Assembly (NCBI GenBank): GCA_017410065.1 | Contig: JAFQRL010000027.1 | Coordinates: 1-59,311 of the forward strand | Reading direction: 5' to 3' | Source of the DNA: Clostridia bacterium | GTDB taxonomy: Bacteria; Bacillota; Clostridia; Oscillospirales; CAG-272 | Length of the DNA stretch: 59,311 nt | In this document: in pieces, positions 25,551 through 35,004 of the stretch | Layout of the letters: every line of letters starts with the position of its first letter | Position numbering within the stretch: the first letter of the stretch is position 1 | The notes under the pieces: generated by a model | What the model saw: the letters and a program-made list of their open reading frames with translations, nothing else | The model's database searches: none | What the model was told of the DNA's origin: nothing | Translations under genes and position numbers: made by a program

Positions 25551-28178
25551 ATGGCTGCTGAAATTTTAGACGATAGAAAACAGTTAAAGACTGTCACTCC
25601 TATGATGCGCCAATATCTTGAGGTCAAGGAGCAGTATGAGGATCATATCCTTATGTATAGGCTCGGTGACTTTTACGAGTGCTTCTATGAGGATGCCGTG
25701 GTCGCATCAAGAGAGCTGGGGCTCACCCTCACAAGCAGGGACTGCGGCGACGGTAAGCGCGCGGCAATGTGCGGCGTGCCCTTCCATAAGGCGGATCAGT
25801 ATATCGCAAAGCTTGTTGAGCGCGGCTTCCGTGTTGCGGTCTGCGAGCAGATCGGCGACCCCAAGGCGGCAGTCGGTCTTGTTAAGCGCGAGGTTTCAAG
25901 AGTCGTCACCCCGGGTACCGTAACCGATGCCTCCGTTTTAAACGAAGGAAAAAATAATTTCCTTATGGCGCTTTGCTTTGCAAAGGACGGTATCGGCGTT
26001 GCTGTCGCCGATATCACCACGGGAGAGGTGTCCTGCACCTATCTTTCATCGGAGGACAAGCTTTCCGTGCTCAAAAGCGAGCTCGGCGCATTCACCCCGT
26101 CCGAGATCATAATAAATGCTCCCGCATCCTATTGCAAGGATACGGTGGATTTTGCAAGAGACAGATTTTCTCCCCTGATCATAGACGGCGCAGACAGGCT
26201 CTTTGGCTACGACAGAGCAAGAGCCTCCGTCTCCCGCGCCTTTGGTGACGAGGGAGATAAGATCACAGTCCCCGAGACCCTTATGGCTCTCGGTGCGCTT
26301 CTTCAGTACATAGAGGAGACCCAGAAAACAGACATTGCCTTCGTCAAGGATATAAACCTTTACACAAGAGGGCAGTATCTTGATATGGATCTTAACACAA
26401 GGCGAAATCTTGAGCTGGTGGAGGCAATGCGCACCAAGGAAAAACGAGGCTCACTTCTTTGGGTACTTGATAAGACCAAGACCGCGATGGGCGCAAGACT
26501 TCTTCGCACCTGGGTCATCCGTCCGCTTATCGACCCTGCCGCAATCCTTCACAGGCAAAGTGCCGTTCGCGATTTTCTGGAGGGAAGAAGGCAGCGAGAG
26601 GAGCTCGCAGAGCTTCTTTCGGGTATGCTTGACCTTGAAAGACTTACCGCAAAGGCGGTCTACGGCACGGCAAACGCAAAGGACCTCCGCGCTATATGCC
26701 AGAGCATAGCACCTCTCCCCGAGCTTAAGGCGCAGATATCGACCCTTCCATCGGCTTCAATGAAGAAGATATGCGCAGAGCTTGACACGCTTGACGATAT
26801 CTTTGAGCTTCTTGACAGCGCGATAGTAGACGAGCCTCCGTACACCGTCCGTGAGGGCGGAATGATCCGTGAGGGCTATAACTCCGACGTTGACTATTAC
26901 CGCACCATCAAGGACGGCGGCAAGGAGATTATGGCATCCATCGAGCAAAGAGAGAGGGAAAACACGGGAATCAAGACCTTGAAGGTGGATTATAACCGTG
27001 TGTTCGGCTATTATATCGAGGTCTCAAAGTCCTTTATCGATCAGGTGCCCGATAGATTTGTCAGAAAGCAAACTCTTGCAAACTGCGAAAGATATATAAC
27101 CCAAGAGCTTAAGGAGATGGAAACAACCATCTTCGGCGCAGACGAAAAGCTCGTTAATCTTGAATATGAAATATTCACGGCGATAAGAGAGCATATCGCC
27201 GTAAACCGCGAAAGAATAAGAAAGGCGGCGGCTCTCGTTGCCGAGATAGACGTATACAGATCCCTCGGCGAGGTTGCGGCAAAGAATAATTACGTTGCCC
27301 CCGAAATAGATATCTCCTCCGAGATAATTATCAAGGACGGCCGCCACCCTGTGGTTGAGAAGTTCGTTCAGGATGCATACTTCGTTCCCAACGACACCAC
27401 TCTTGACACCTCCAAAAACAAGGTAATGATAATCACAGGCCCTAATATGGCAGGTAAATCCACCTATATGAGGCAGGTCGCTATCATCACCGTTATGGCG
27501 CAGATGGGCTCCTTCGTTCCCGCAAAAGAGGCGAGAGTCGGCATCGTTGATAAGGTGTTCACAAGAGTCGGAGCATCCGACGATCTTGCCTCGGGTCAGT
27601 CAACCTTTATGCTGGAGATGAGCGAGGTCGCTCAAATACTTAAAAACGCAACCTCAAGATCTCTCATCATATACGACGAGGTCGGCAGAGGCACAAGCAC
27701 CTACGACGGTATGTCCATAGCACGTGCCGTAGTTGAATACACTCACTCAAAAAAGATAGGCGCAAAGACCCTCTTTGCGACTCACTACCACGAGCTCACC
27801 GATATGGAGGATGAGTTTGACGGTATAGTAAACTATAACATAGCCGCGAAAAAGCGCGGAGACAGCATAATCTTCCTGCGCAAGATAGTCAGAGGCGGCA
27901 CAGACGATTCCTATGGAATCGAGGTAGCAAAGCTTGCAGGCGTCCCCTCCGAGGTGGTTCGCCGCGCAAAAGAAATACTCAAGAGCATCGAGTCGGAGGA
28001 AAAGCCCGAGCGCGCGGTAAAAAGGGAAGATAACTCACAGGTTGATCTCTTCGGCAATATTATGGCATCCAAGGACACCGAGGTTGCAGATAGAATAAGA
28101 GCTCTTGATATCAACACCACCACTCCCATTGAAGCAATAGCAACCCTCTACGAGCTCAAAAAGCTTCTTTCGGATTGA
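25551..28178 (+). CDS. mutS: DNA mismatch repair protein MutS
   Basis: An ATPase of 875 residues that recognises mismatches and starts mismatch repair together with MutL. The N-terminal mismatch-binding domain carries the FYE motif (GDFYECFYEDA, about residue 43). The core and clamp regions follow. The ATPase has Walker A GPNMAGKST, the MutS signature with Walker B IIYDEVGRGTSTYDG, and ATHYHELT. The C-terminal helices end in a region rich in conserved family motifs (PIEAIATLYELKKLL). The size is typical of MutS1. The start ATG has AAAGAGGT nine bases upstream. It lies between ylbF and mutL, with 44 bases to each neighbour. No mutH is present, as expected outside a few Gammaproteobacteria. Confidence 0.97.
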   Translation: MAAEILDDRKQLKTVTPMMRQYLEVKEQYEDHILMYRLGDFYECFYEDAVVASRELGLTLTSRDCGDGKRAAMCGVPFHKADQYIAKLVERGFRVAVCEQIGDPKAAVGLVKREVSRVVTPGTVTDASVLNEGKNNFLMALCFAKDGIGVAVADITTGEVSCTYLSSEDKLSVLKSELGAFTPSEIIINAPASYCKDTVDFARDRFSPLIIDGADRLFGYDRARASVSRAFGDEGDKITVPETLMALGALLQYIEETQKTDIAFVKDINLYTRGQYLDMDLNTRRNLELVEAMRTKEKRGSLLWVLDKTKTAMGARLLRTWVIRPLIDPAAILHRQSAVRDFLEGRRQREELAELLSGMLDLERLTAKAVYGTANAKDLRAICQSIAPLPELKAQISTLPSASMKKICAELDTLDDIFELLDSAIVDEPPYTVREGGMIREGYNSDVDYYRTIKDGGKEIMASIEQRERENTGIKTLKVDYNRVFGYYIEVSKSFIDQVPDRFVRKQTLANCERYITQELKEMETTIFGADEKLVNLEYEIFTAIREHIAVNRERIRKAAALVAEIDVYRSLGEVAAKNNYVAPEIDISSEIIIKDGRHPVVEKFVQDAYFVPNDTTLDTSKNKVMIITGPNMAGKSTYMRQVAIITVMAQMGSFVPAKEARVGIVDKVFTRVGASDDLASGQSTFMLEMSEVAQILKNATSRSLIIYDEVGRGTSTYDGMSIARAVVEYTHSKKIGAKTLFATHYHELTDMEDEFDGIVNYNIAAKKRGDSIIFLRKIVRGGTDDSYGIEVAKLAGVPSEVVRRAKEILKSIESEEKPERAVKREDNSQVDLFGNIMASKDTEVADRIRALDINTTTPIEAIATLYELKKLLSD

Positions 28179-28222
28179 TCTATTAAGCTTAGCCTAAAAA
28201 CACCTTACCGAAAGGATAAATT

Positions 28223-30265
28223 ATGGGAAGGATAAACGTACTTGATTTTGAAATAGCCAACCTTATTGCCGCAGGCGAGGTGGTCGAGCGCCCCTCCTCC
28301 GTGCTTAAGGAGCTTATAGAAAACTCAATAGATTCGGGCGCAACAAGGATCGTTGCCGAGATCAAGCGCGGCGGTGTCTCGCTTATCCGCGTTACGGACA
28401 ACGGATGCGGTATGAGCCCCGAGGATCTGCCCGTTGCCATCAAACGCCACGCCACAAGCAAGATAAGGACTCGCGAGGACCTTGAAGCAATAGGCACTCT
28501 CGGCTTCCGCGGCGAGGCATTGGCGGCTATTTCCTCGGTATCCAAGGTAACTATCATCACCAAGACCGCGGACGCGGAGAGCGCGTCTATGCTCACCTCC
28601 GAGGGCGGAGTTGTTGTTGATATCTCCGAGGTTGGAGCATCGGACGGCACCACCGTCGTCGTTGAGGATCTCTTTTATAACGTTCCTGCAAGGCGTAAGT
28701 TCTTAAAGAAGGATGCAACCGAGGCAATGAACGTGGCGGCTCTCGTTGAAAAGATAGCCCTCTCGCGCCCCGATATCGCAATTCAACTGCTTATAGATGG
28801 CAACGAAAGATTTGCGACCCAGGGAGACGGCGACCTTTATAACACCGTCTATTCCGTGTTCGGCAAGGAATTTGCCTCAAAGCTCATCAAGGCGGAGGGC
28901 ACAGCAAACGGCATCCGCGTTTCAGGCTATATCGGCAGAAGCGATAATATCAAGAAAAATAGAAATTACGAAAACGTATTCATAAACGGTAGATACGTTA
29001 AAAGCCTGACGGTTCAGGCGGCTCTTGAAAAGGCGTACACCTCATATATAGCCCCCGAGGGCTTTCCCGTGTGCGTGCTTTTCCTCACGATGAATAGATC
29101 AATGGTGGACGTGAACGTTCACCCCGCAAAGCTTGAGGTAAAGTTTGCAGGCGAGCAGCCTGTTTTCGAGGCGGTCTATCACACCGTCAGAGCCGCTATC
29201 GAGGATCACGAATACCGCCCCGAGCTCACCCTCTCGCAGTCGCAGAGGAGCGAGCGCAATCCCCTCGGCGCATTCGTGCCCATAGGTCAGGACACAAAGG
29301 GCAGCCAGCTCACCATAGATAATAGCTCAAATAGCCCCATCTCTCACCGCGCCGATCTCCAAAGAGGCTACGGCGGCGGTCTCGGCTCATCGCGAGGTGG
29401 TGTGGCGGAGCTCGGAAGAAGCGGCTCTCACAGAGATAGCGGCTCGCGGGAGATGACGGGCTATTCTCGGGATAATGACCTTAAGGTTTCAAGCGGTGCC
29501 CACGGCTCGTATAGAGACGATTCCCCAAGGCTCGGCGGCTCCCTCGGTGCCGAAATGTCGCCGAAGAGCTCCTTTGAGCTTCTTGAAAAATATTCGGCGG
29601 CAGAGCCTGCTAAAACATATAAAGTCGAAAATATCGAAGAAAAATCGGGGCAGAGCGCCGTTATCGGCGAAGCAGCTTACGTTCCTCACAAGACCATCGG
29701 TGAGGCGTTCAACTGCTATATCCTCGTTGAATACGAAGGGAAGCTGTTGGTTATAGATAAGCACGCCGCCCACGAAAGAATACTCTTTGAGGAGCTTCTT
29801 GAATATTCGAGGAGCCAAGGCGGGGCGGCATCCCAATCCTTGCTTTTACCTATAACCGTGCTTCTCTCTCCCGAGGAGCTTTCGGCGGTCGGTGAATACA
29901 AGGATGAGCTTCTGTCCGTCGGATACGATTTTGAGCTTGGAGACGGCTTTGCAAATCTCCTTGCTATCCCCGATGCCATAAGCCCTGCCGAGGCAGAAGG
30001 TCTTTTCGTTGAAATGGCAGACGAGCTTGTCGAGGGCAAGGGAAACCCCGCCTTGAACGATAGCATCCGCAGAGAAAAGGCACTTTATCAGGTTGCCTGC
30101 AAGGCGGCTATCAAGGGCGGCAGAGTATACGATGATTCGGTCAGAGAATGGCTTGTCTCAAAGGTGCTTTCTCTCCCCGACATCACGGTTTGCCCCCACG
30201 GCAGACCCATAGCCTTTATTCTCACAAAGAACGAGCTTGACCGTCGCTTCGAAAGACTTAAGTAA
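28223..30265 (+). CDS. mutL: DNA mismatch repair protein MutL, endonuclease type
   Basis: The mismatch-repair ATPase and nicking endonuclease that acts after MutS; 680 residues. The GHKL ATPase motifs are ELIENSIDSGA, DNGCGM and GFRGEALAA. The C-terminal endonuclease domain has DKHAAHERILFE (the family motif is usually DQHAxxExxxxE, so Q is replaced by K), ACKAAIKGG and CPHGRP, so it should nick DNA and needs no MutH. The linker at about residues 370-430 is unusually rich in Gly, Ser and Arg (GYGGGLGSSRGG, LGRSGSHRDSGSRE). GAAAGGA precedes the start. The stop lies 19 bases before tgt. Confidence 0.96.
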   Translation: MGRINVLDFEIANLIAAGEVVERPSSVLKELIENSIDSGATRIVAEIKRGGVSLIRVTDNGCGMSPEDLPVAIKRHATSKIRTREDLEAIGTLGFRGEALAAISSVSKVTIITKTADAESASMLTSEGGVVVDISEVGASDGTTVVVEDLFYNVPARRKFLKKDATEAMNVAALVEKIALSRPDIAIQLLIDGNERFATQGDGDLYNTVYSVFGKEFASKLIKAEGTANGIRVSGYIGRSDNIKKNRNYENVFINGRYVKSLTVQAALEKAYTSYIAPEGFPVCVLFLTMNRSMVDVNVHPAKLEVKFAGEQPVFEAVYHTVRAAIEDHEYRPELTLSQSQRSERNPLGAFVPIGQDTKGSQLTIDNSSNSPISHRADLQRGYGGGLGSSRGGVAELGRSGSHRDSGSREMTGYSRDNDLKVSSGAHGSYRDDSPRLGGSLGAEMSPKSSFELLEKYSAAEPAKTYKVENIEEKSGQSAVIGEAAYVPHKTIGEAFNCYILVEYEGKLLVIDKHAAHERILFEELLEYSRSQGGAASQSLLLPITVLLSPEELSAVGEYKDELLSVGYDFELGDGFANLLAIPDAISPAEAEGLFVEMADELVEGKGNPALNDSIRREKALYQVACKAAIKGGRVYDDSVREWLVSKVLSLPDITVCPHGRPIAFILTKNELDRRFERLK

Positions 30266-30284
30266 TCAAAGAAAAGGAAATATA

Positions 30285-31427
30285 ATGGGAAAATTCACGT
30301 TGCTGAAAAAAGAGGGCAAGGCTCGCCGAGGTAGGTTTGAAACCGTCCACGGCACCATCGAGACCCCCGTGTTTATGAACGTCGGCACCTCTGCCGCCAT
30401 CAAGGGAGGTATTTCAACAAAGGACCTTCTGGAGGTCAATTGCCAGGTCGAGCTCTCAAACACATATCATCTTCATATCCGTCCGGGTGACGAGCTTATC
30501 CGCCGTATGGGCGGACTTCATAAGTTCTTCAACTGGGATCGCCCCGTTCTGACAGATTCGGGTGGCTTCCAGGTATTCTCTTTGGCAAAGCTGCGCAAAA
30601 TAACCGAGGAGGGCGTTGCTTTCAATTCTCATATGGACGGAAAGAGAATATTTATGGGACCCGAGGAGTCGATGCGTATTCAGTCAAATCTCGGCTCAAC
30701 CATCGCTATGGCGTTTGACGAATGTGTTGAAAACCCTGCGCCTTATAGCTACGTCAAGGCGTCTCACGAAAGAACCATCCGTTGGCTTAAGCGTTGCCGC
30801 GCCGAGCTTGATAAGCTCAACGCAACGGAGGGCACGGTAAATCCCCATCAGATGCTATTCGGTATAAATCAGGGCGGCACCTACGACGATCTCCGCATCG
30901 AAAATATGAAGGAGATCAATAAGATCGAGTGCGACGGCTATGCCATCGGCGGTCTCGCCGTCGGCGAGGATACCGACGTAATGTACCACGTTATCGAAAC
31001 GGTCGAGCCCTATATGCCCGCCGATAAGCCGAGATACCTTATGGGTGTTGGAACACCGCAGAATATCGTTGAGGCGGTCTATCGCGGAGTTGATTTCTTC
31101 GACTGTGTTATGCCCAGCAGAAACGCTCGCCACGGCAATCTTTTCACCTGGCGCGGAAAGATAAATCTTCTCAACGAAAAGTACGCCGAGGACGGCAGAC
31201 CCATTGCCGAGGAGTGCTCCTGTCCTGCCTGCAAGCATTATTCAAGATCCTATATCCGCCATCTTTTTAAGGCTCGCGAGGCTCTCGGTATGAGGCTTGC
31301 CGTTCTCCATAACCTTTATTTCTATAACGAGCTTATGCAGAAGATCAGAGATGCCCTTGACGAGGGAAGATACGAGGAATTCTACCGTCAGTATAAGGAT
31401 TCTCTTGCACAAAGGCGGGACGACTGA
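30285..31427 (+). CDS. tgt: tRNA-guanine transglycosylase
   Basis: Replaces G34 by preQ1 in GUN-anticodon tRNAs, a step of queuosine synthesis; 380 residues, the usual length. The start at 30285 follows AAAAGGAAA; an earlier in-frame start would overlap mutL. The substrate pocket contains DSGGFQVFSL and GGLAVGE. The nucleophile region is FFDCVMPSRNARHG. The zinc site is CSCPACKHYSRSYIRHLF...LHN, with three cysteines and a histidine. No queuosine biosynthesis or QueT-type transporter gene is nearby, so preQ1 must come from elsewhere in the genome. It is probably cotranscribed with mutL. Confidence 0.96.
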   Translation: MGKFTLLKKEGKARRGRFETVHGTIETPVFMNVGTSAAIKGGISTKDLLEVNCQVELSNTYHLHIRPGDELIRRMGGLHKFFNWDRPVLTDSGGFQVFSLAKLRKITEEGVAFNSHMDGKRIFMGPEESMRIQSNLGSTIAMAFDECVENPAPYSYVKASHERTIRWLKRCRAELDKLNATEGTVNPHQMLFGINQGGTYDDLRIENMKEINKIECDGYAIGGLAVGEDTDVMYHVIETVEPYMPADKPRYLMGVGTPQNIVEAVYRGVDFFDCVMPSRNARHGNLFTWRGKINLLNEKYAEDGRPIAEECSCPACKHYSRSYIRHLFKAREALGMRLAVLHNLYFYNELMQKIRDALDEGRYEEFYRQYKDSLAQRRDD

Positions 31428-31455
31428 TCAAAAATCTAAGCTCGGAGGGGAAAAT

Positions 31456-32430
31456 ATGTTTAAAAAACTTGTTATAAAGGTATATAGAATTGCCGTTTTC
31501 ACAAGGCACGATGCCGACGGCTCAACCTACCTTTTCTCCCGCGAGGATTTTCCCGATCTCCGCGAGGAGCCCTTTGTTTTTGAAAATCAGCTTGGAGATA
31601 AGCTCCAAGGCGCGTTTTACCTCTACGACGGCTGCAAAAGCGACAGGCTCATAATCTTCGATCACGGAATGGGCGTTGGGCACAATTCCTATATGAAGGA
31701 AATAGAGACCCTCGCTCGCGGCGGCTATAAGGTCCTTGCATACGATCACACGGGATGTACTCATTCGGAGGGCGAGAGCATAAGAGGCCTCTCGGGCTCG
31801 CTTGCCGATCTTGATGCCTGCATCACAGCCCTGAAATCAAAGGGGATGCTTGATGGCGTTAAGCTGTCCGTGGTCGGCCATAGCTGGGGCGGATATGCCG
31901 CAATGAATATCGTAGCATACCATAAGGATATCCATTCCATCGTTGCTCTCTCGGGCTTCATATCCCTAAAGGATATGCTTAAGCAGGAAATGGCCGGAAC
32001 TCTCGCTCCCTTCCGCCATATCGCATATAAATACGAGAGGATGAAAAACGGCGATTATGCCGATGCATCCGCTCTTGAGAGCCTGAAGTCCACCAATGCA
32101 AAGGCTCTTATCATCCATTCGGACGACGACGATACCGTAAGCTTCAAAAAGCACTTCCTTAAAATTCAGCGTGAGGTGGACCGCGGAAATATTCCCTCCG
32201 AGAGAGCCACGCTCTTGCCCGTCCACGGCAAGCTCCACAACCCAAACTACACCGAGGACGCCGCAAAATATAAACGGCGGCTCTTCGTTGAGATCTCAAG
32301 AAAGCGAAGAAGAAAGCAACTTCGCACCCCCGAGCAGAAGGCAGCCTTCAAGGCTATGTGGGATTACGAGAGAATGACAGAGCAAGATCCCGAGATCTGG
32401 AAGATCATTTTCGAGCATCTTGAAAAATAG
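31456..32430 (+). CDS. Alpha/beta hydrolase
   Basis: A serine hydrolase of 324 residues in the broad alpha/beta-hydrolase family (serine aminopeptidase-like). The substrate is not predictable. The oxyanion-hole motif is FDHGMG, the nucleophile elbow GHSWGG, the acid is in HSDDDDTV and the catalytic histidine is probably in PVHGKLHN. There is no signal peptide, although residues 1-15 are hydrophobic and basic. GGAGGGGAAA precedes the start at 31456, 28 bases after tgt; earlier in-frame starts lie inside tgt. It is the last gene of the miaB-to-hydrolase run. Confidence 0.85.
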   Translation: MFKKLVIKVYRIAVFTRHDADGSTYLFSREDFPDLREEPFVFENQLGDKLQGAFYLYDGCKSDRLIIFDHGMGVGHNSYMKEIETLARGGYKVLAYDHTGCTHSEGESIRGLSGSLADLDACITALKSKGMLDGVKLSVVGHSWGGYAAMNIVAYHKDIHSIVALSGFISLKDMLKQEMAGTLAPFRHIAYKYERMKNGDYADASALESLKSTNAKALIIHSDDDDTVSFKKHFLKIQREVDRGNIPSERATLLPVHGKLHNPNYTEDAAKYKRRLFVEISRKRRRKQLRTPEQKAAFKAMWDYERMTEQDPEIWKIIFEHLEK

Positions 32431-32462
32431 AAGATTTTAATTAATTTGAAAAGCATAAAAGA

Positions 32463-32503
32463 AAGCAGGGCTCAAATGAACCCTGCTTAAATTATTTTTA
32501 TAT
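32463..32503. terminator. Bidirectional terminator between the hydrolase and smpB
   Basis: The stem AAGCAGGG/CCCTGCTT with GCTC/GAAC-like inner pairing has A-rich sequence on its left and T-rich sequence (AAATTATTTTTA) on its right. It can serve both convergent genes. Confidence 0.8.
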
Positions 32504-32964
32504 CAGAAGCGATTTTTCATTGCCTTTTCGATAGCTCTGTCTGCATCTCGCTTCGCCGCATCGTCTCTCTTATCGTAAAGCTTTTTACCCTTGCAAAGCC
32601 CAAGGCACATCTTAACGTTAGAGCCCTTGAAGTAAAGCGAAAGGGGCACGAGGGTGAAGCCCTCTCTTGAAACAAGCCCCGCAAGCTTCATTATCTCGCG
32701 CTTGTGCATAAGAAGCTTCTTCGGGCGCAGAGGGTCGCGGTTAAATATGTTGCCCTGCTCATAGGGGCTGATATGAACGCCGAGAGCAAAAAGCTCGCCG
32801 CCGTCTATCTCGCAGTATGCGTCCTTAAGGTTGACCGTTCCCGCCCTCAAGGATTTGACCTCTGTGCCAAACAGCTCTATACCTGCCTCATAGGTCTCTA
32901 TAACAAAATAATCGTGCCGAGCCTTTCTGTTGTCGGCAATAGTTTTTCCGTCAGTTTTAGCCAT
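32503..32964 (-). CDS. smpB: SsrA-binding protein SmpB
   Basis: An RNA-binding protein of 153 residues that brings tmRNA to stalled ribosomes. Family motifs are visible throughout: NRKARHDYFVIETYEAGIEL, GTEVKSLRAGTVNLKDAY, HISPYEQGN, RPKKLLMHKREI, LVPLSLYFKG and the basic tail (LCKGKKLYDKRDDAAKRDADRAIEKAMK). The start at 32964 follows GGAG; the longer in-frame reading has no ribosome binding site. The ssrA tmRNA gene is not in the window. It lies 87 bases downstream of spoIIR on the same strand. Confidence 0.96.
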   Translation of the reverse strand: MAKTDGKTIADNRKARHDYFVIETYEAGIELFGTEVKSLRAGTVNLKDAYCEIDGGELFALGVHISPYEQGNIFNRDPLRPKKLLMHKREIMKLAGLVSREGFTLVPLSLYFKGSNVKMCLGLCKGKKLYDKRDDAAKRDADRAIEKAMKNRF

Positions 32965-33051
32965 TTTTTCTCCATAACCGCAAGCCTTGGCGCGCCGCCT
33001 GTGCTCGCGAAAGTTTTCTACTGAATATTGTAGCATAAAACTTGGCTAAAA

Positions 33052-33651
33052 TCAACCTTTTTTAAAAAATGCTCCCGAAAAGAGCTCAAGCAGCTTGAAT
33101 TTTATATTGTATTTACCCCCTGCTATGAGCTTGCTTTCCTCCTTTGAGTATTTCGGCGGCAGATCGTCCTCGGGCATAGGCTCGGTCGCCATATCAAGGC
33201 ATAGCGGCGGAAACATAACGCACCACCAATTCTTACCCTCGCCCTCGCCGATACGTATTATCAGCGAGGTATACGTTCCGCGAGGCAAGGTAAAATCCTC
33301 GTATACCCGTGTGTCATACCACTCCGCGGAAAGCTCCGCAGTTACCTTGTAATCCCAGCCCCACCGTTTGACCCACAGGTTGCAATCCTCCTCAAGCTCG
33401 GGCAGAAGCTCCCGAAGGGCCGCCTCCGCGCTATCAATATCCCGAGCTCCGCTCAGCCTCTCGCCGTACTTTTTGAGAAGCTCGTCTCGTAGCCTCAACT
33501 TCAGGGCTTGATCCTCCTCGCTGTCTGAGGCTGCAAGGATATGTAGTCTTATGGTGTCCTCATATATCCTCGCCTCTGCCTCGGTTGGCATAGCCGCCGC
33601 GATAAGCGTGGCAAGCAGTATAGCAATGCTTGACGTAATAATGCTTTTCAT
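33052..33651 (-). CDS. spoIIR: Stage II sporulation protein R (SpoIIR)
   Basis: The forespore-secreted signal that triggers SpoIIGA processing of pro-sigma-E in the mother cell; 199 residues. An N-terminal signal peptide (MKSIITSSIAILLATLIAAA) is followed by IRLHILAASDSEEDQALKLR, the most conserved stretch of the family. The C-terminal half has RGTYTSLIIRIGEGEGKNWWCVMFPPLC. GGAGG lies just upstream of the ATG. The gene is direct evidence that the organism belongs to an endospore-forming lineage, although it does not prove that sporulation is complete. Confidence 0.93.
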   Translation of the reverse strand: MKSIITSSIAILLATLIAAAMPTEAEARIYEDTIRLHILAASDSEEDQALKLRLRDELLKKYGERLSGARDIDSAEAALRELLPELEEDCNLWVKRWGWDYKVTAELSAEWYDTRVYEDFTLPRGTYTSLIIRIGEGEGKNWWCVMFPPLCLDMATEPMPEDDLPPKYSKEESKLIAGGKYNIKFKLLELFSGAFFKKG

Positions 33652-33831
33652 AAATTCCTCCGTTTTTTTGTTTTACGAAGGTAATTATGGCTATCGGGCG
33701 GCATATTATTCACCGATTTTCTTTTTGCTGAAATTTAATTCTTCAGATTATGCTTTATAAGCTAGCCTTGCGCATTTCTCCCTTTTAAAACTCGCTCTGT
33801 CTTTCAAAATAAAAATGCAATCGAAGCTCGC

Positions 33832-35004
33832 TTAACTGCGTAACTCCTCAAGGAACACACCTATCCGCCTTAGAGCCTCCTTTATATGCATAAGAGAATA
33901 GCAATAAGAGGCTCGCACGTAGCCCTCGCCCGCCGCCCCGAAGGCAGACCCCGGCACGAGAGCGACCTTTTGCGAATAGAGAAGCCGCTCGCAAAATTCC
34001 TCGGAGGATAGTCCTGTGCTCTTGATAGAGGGAAAGGCATAAAACGCACCCATAGGCTCGGTGCAATTAAGCCCAAGCTCGCAGAAGCCTCGCACGATAA
34101 GCTTTCTTCTCGCATCATATTCCTCAACCATCTCGCGCACCTTATCGTCACAGCTTCTCAATGCCTCTATCGCCGCGTGCTGTGAGGTGGTGGGAGCGCA
34201 CATAATTGCAAATTGATGAAGCTTTGTGATCGCTTTGATGATCGGCTTCGGTCCCAAAGCATAGCCAAGCCGCCAGCCTGTCATTGAAAATGCCTTCGAA
34301 AATCCGTTTATTATTATAGTGCGCTCATAGAGCGACTCTATCTCGGCAGGCGAGGTGTGAGGGCGACCGAAGGTAAGCTCGGAATAGATCTCGTCGGAGA
34401 GCACCAGGATGTTTGTATCACGCAAAACCTCGCCGATCTCGTAAAGCTCCTCTCTCGTCATGACCGCGCCTGTGGGATTTGAGGGATAGGGAAGCACGAG
34501 GAGCTTCGTCCTTTCGCTGATAGCCGCTTTAAGCGCGGAGGGCGTCAGCTTGAAGCCGTCCTCCTCCCTCGTGCTCACTATTTTCGGCACGCCTCCCGCA
34601 AGGCGCGTTATGGGATCGTAGCACACAAATGATGGCTCGGGAATTATGACCTCGTCCCCGGGGTCGATCACGGCTCTCACGGTCATATCTATAGCCTCGC
34701 TACCCCCAACAGTCACAAGCACCTCGTCGGTCGGATCGTATTTTAACCCAAGCTTTCGCTGGGTATACCGCGATATCTCCTCTCTCAGTTTAAGAAGTCC
34801 GCTGTTTGCGGTATACCTTGTGGCTGATGCCTCAAGCGACCTTATCCCCGCGCTCCGTATCTGCCAGGGTGTTCTGAAATCGGGCTCTCCAACGCCGAGA
34901 GAAATAACTCCCTCCATAGTGTTTGCTATATCGAAAAACCGCCTGATGCCCGATGGCTTTATTTCTCTTGCGGTTTTGGATATCAGGGAAGTGTAATCCA
35001 TCAT
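33832..35004 (-). CDS. Class I/II pyridoxal-phosphate aminotransferase
   Basis: A PLP-dependent aminotransferase of 390 residues, fold type I, of the aspartate/aromatic (PatA-like) group. The PLP lysine is in GFSKAFSMTGWRLGY. Other family motifs are SLGVGEPDF, YPSNPTGAVM and LSDEIYSEL. The start at 35004 is set by GGGAGGG seven bases upstream and gives a 4-base overlap (ATGA) with the Lrp gene, showing translational coupling. Transcription starts behind a T-box leader, so expression should respond to an uncharged tRNA. The tentative UUC specifier would suggest an aromatic substrate, but the sequence alone does not fix it. Confidence 0.9.
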   Translation of the reverse strand: MMDYTSLISKTAREIKPSGIRRFFDIANTMEGVISLGVGEPDFRTPWQIRSAGIRSLEASATRYTANSGLLKLREEISRYTQRKLGLKYDPTDEVLVTVGGSEAIDMTVRAVIDPGDEVIIPEPSFVCYDPITRLAGGVPKIVSTREEDGFKLTPSALKAAISERTKLLVLPYPSNPTGAVMTREELYEIGEVLRDTNILVLSDEIYSELTFGRPHTSPAEIESLYERTIIINGFSKAFSMTGWRLGYALGPKPIIKAITKLHQFAIMCAPTTSQHAAIEALRSCDDKVREMVEEYDARRKLIVRGFCELGLNCTEPMGAFYAFPSIKSTGLSSEEFCERLLYSQKVALVPGSAFGAAGEGYVRASYCYSLMHIKEALRRIGVFLEELRS

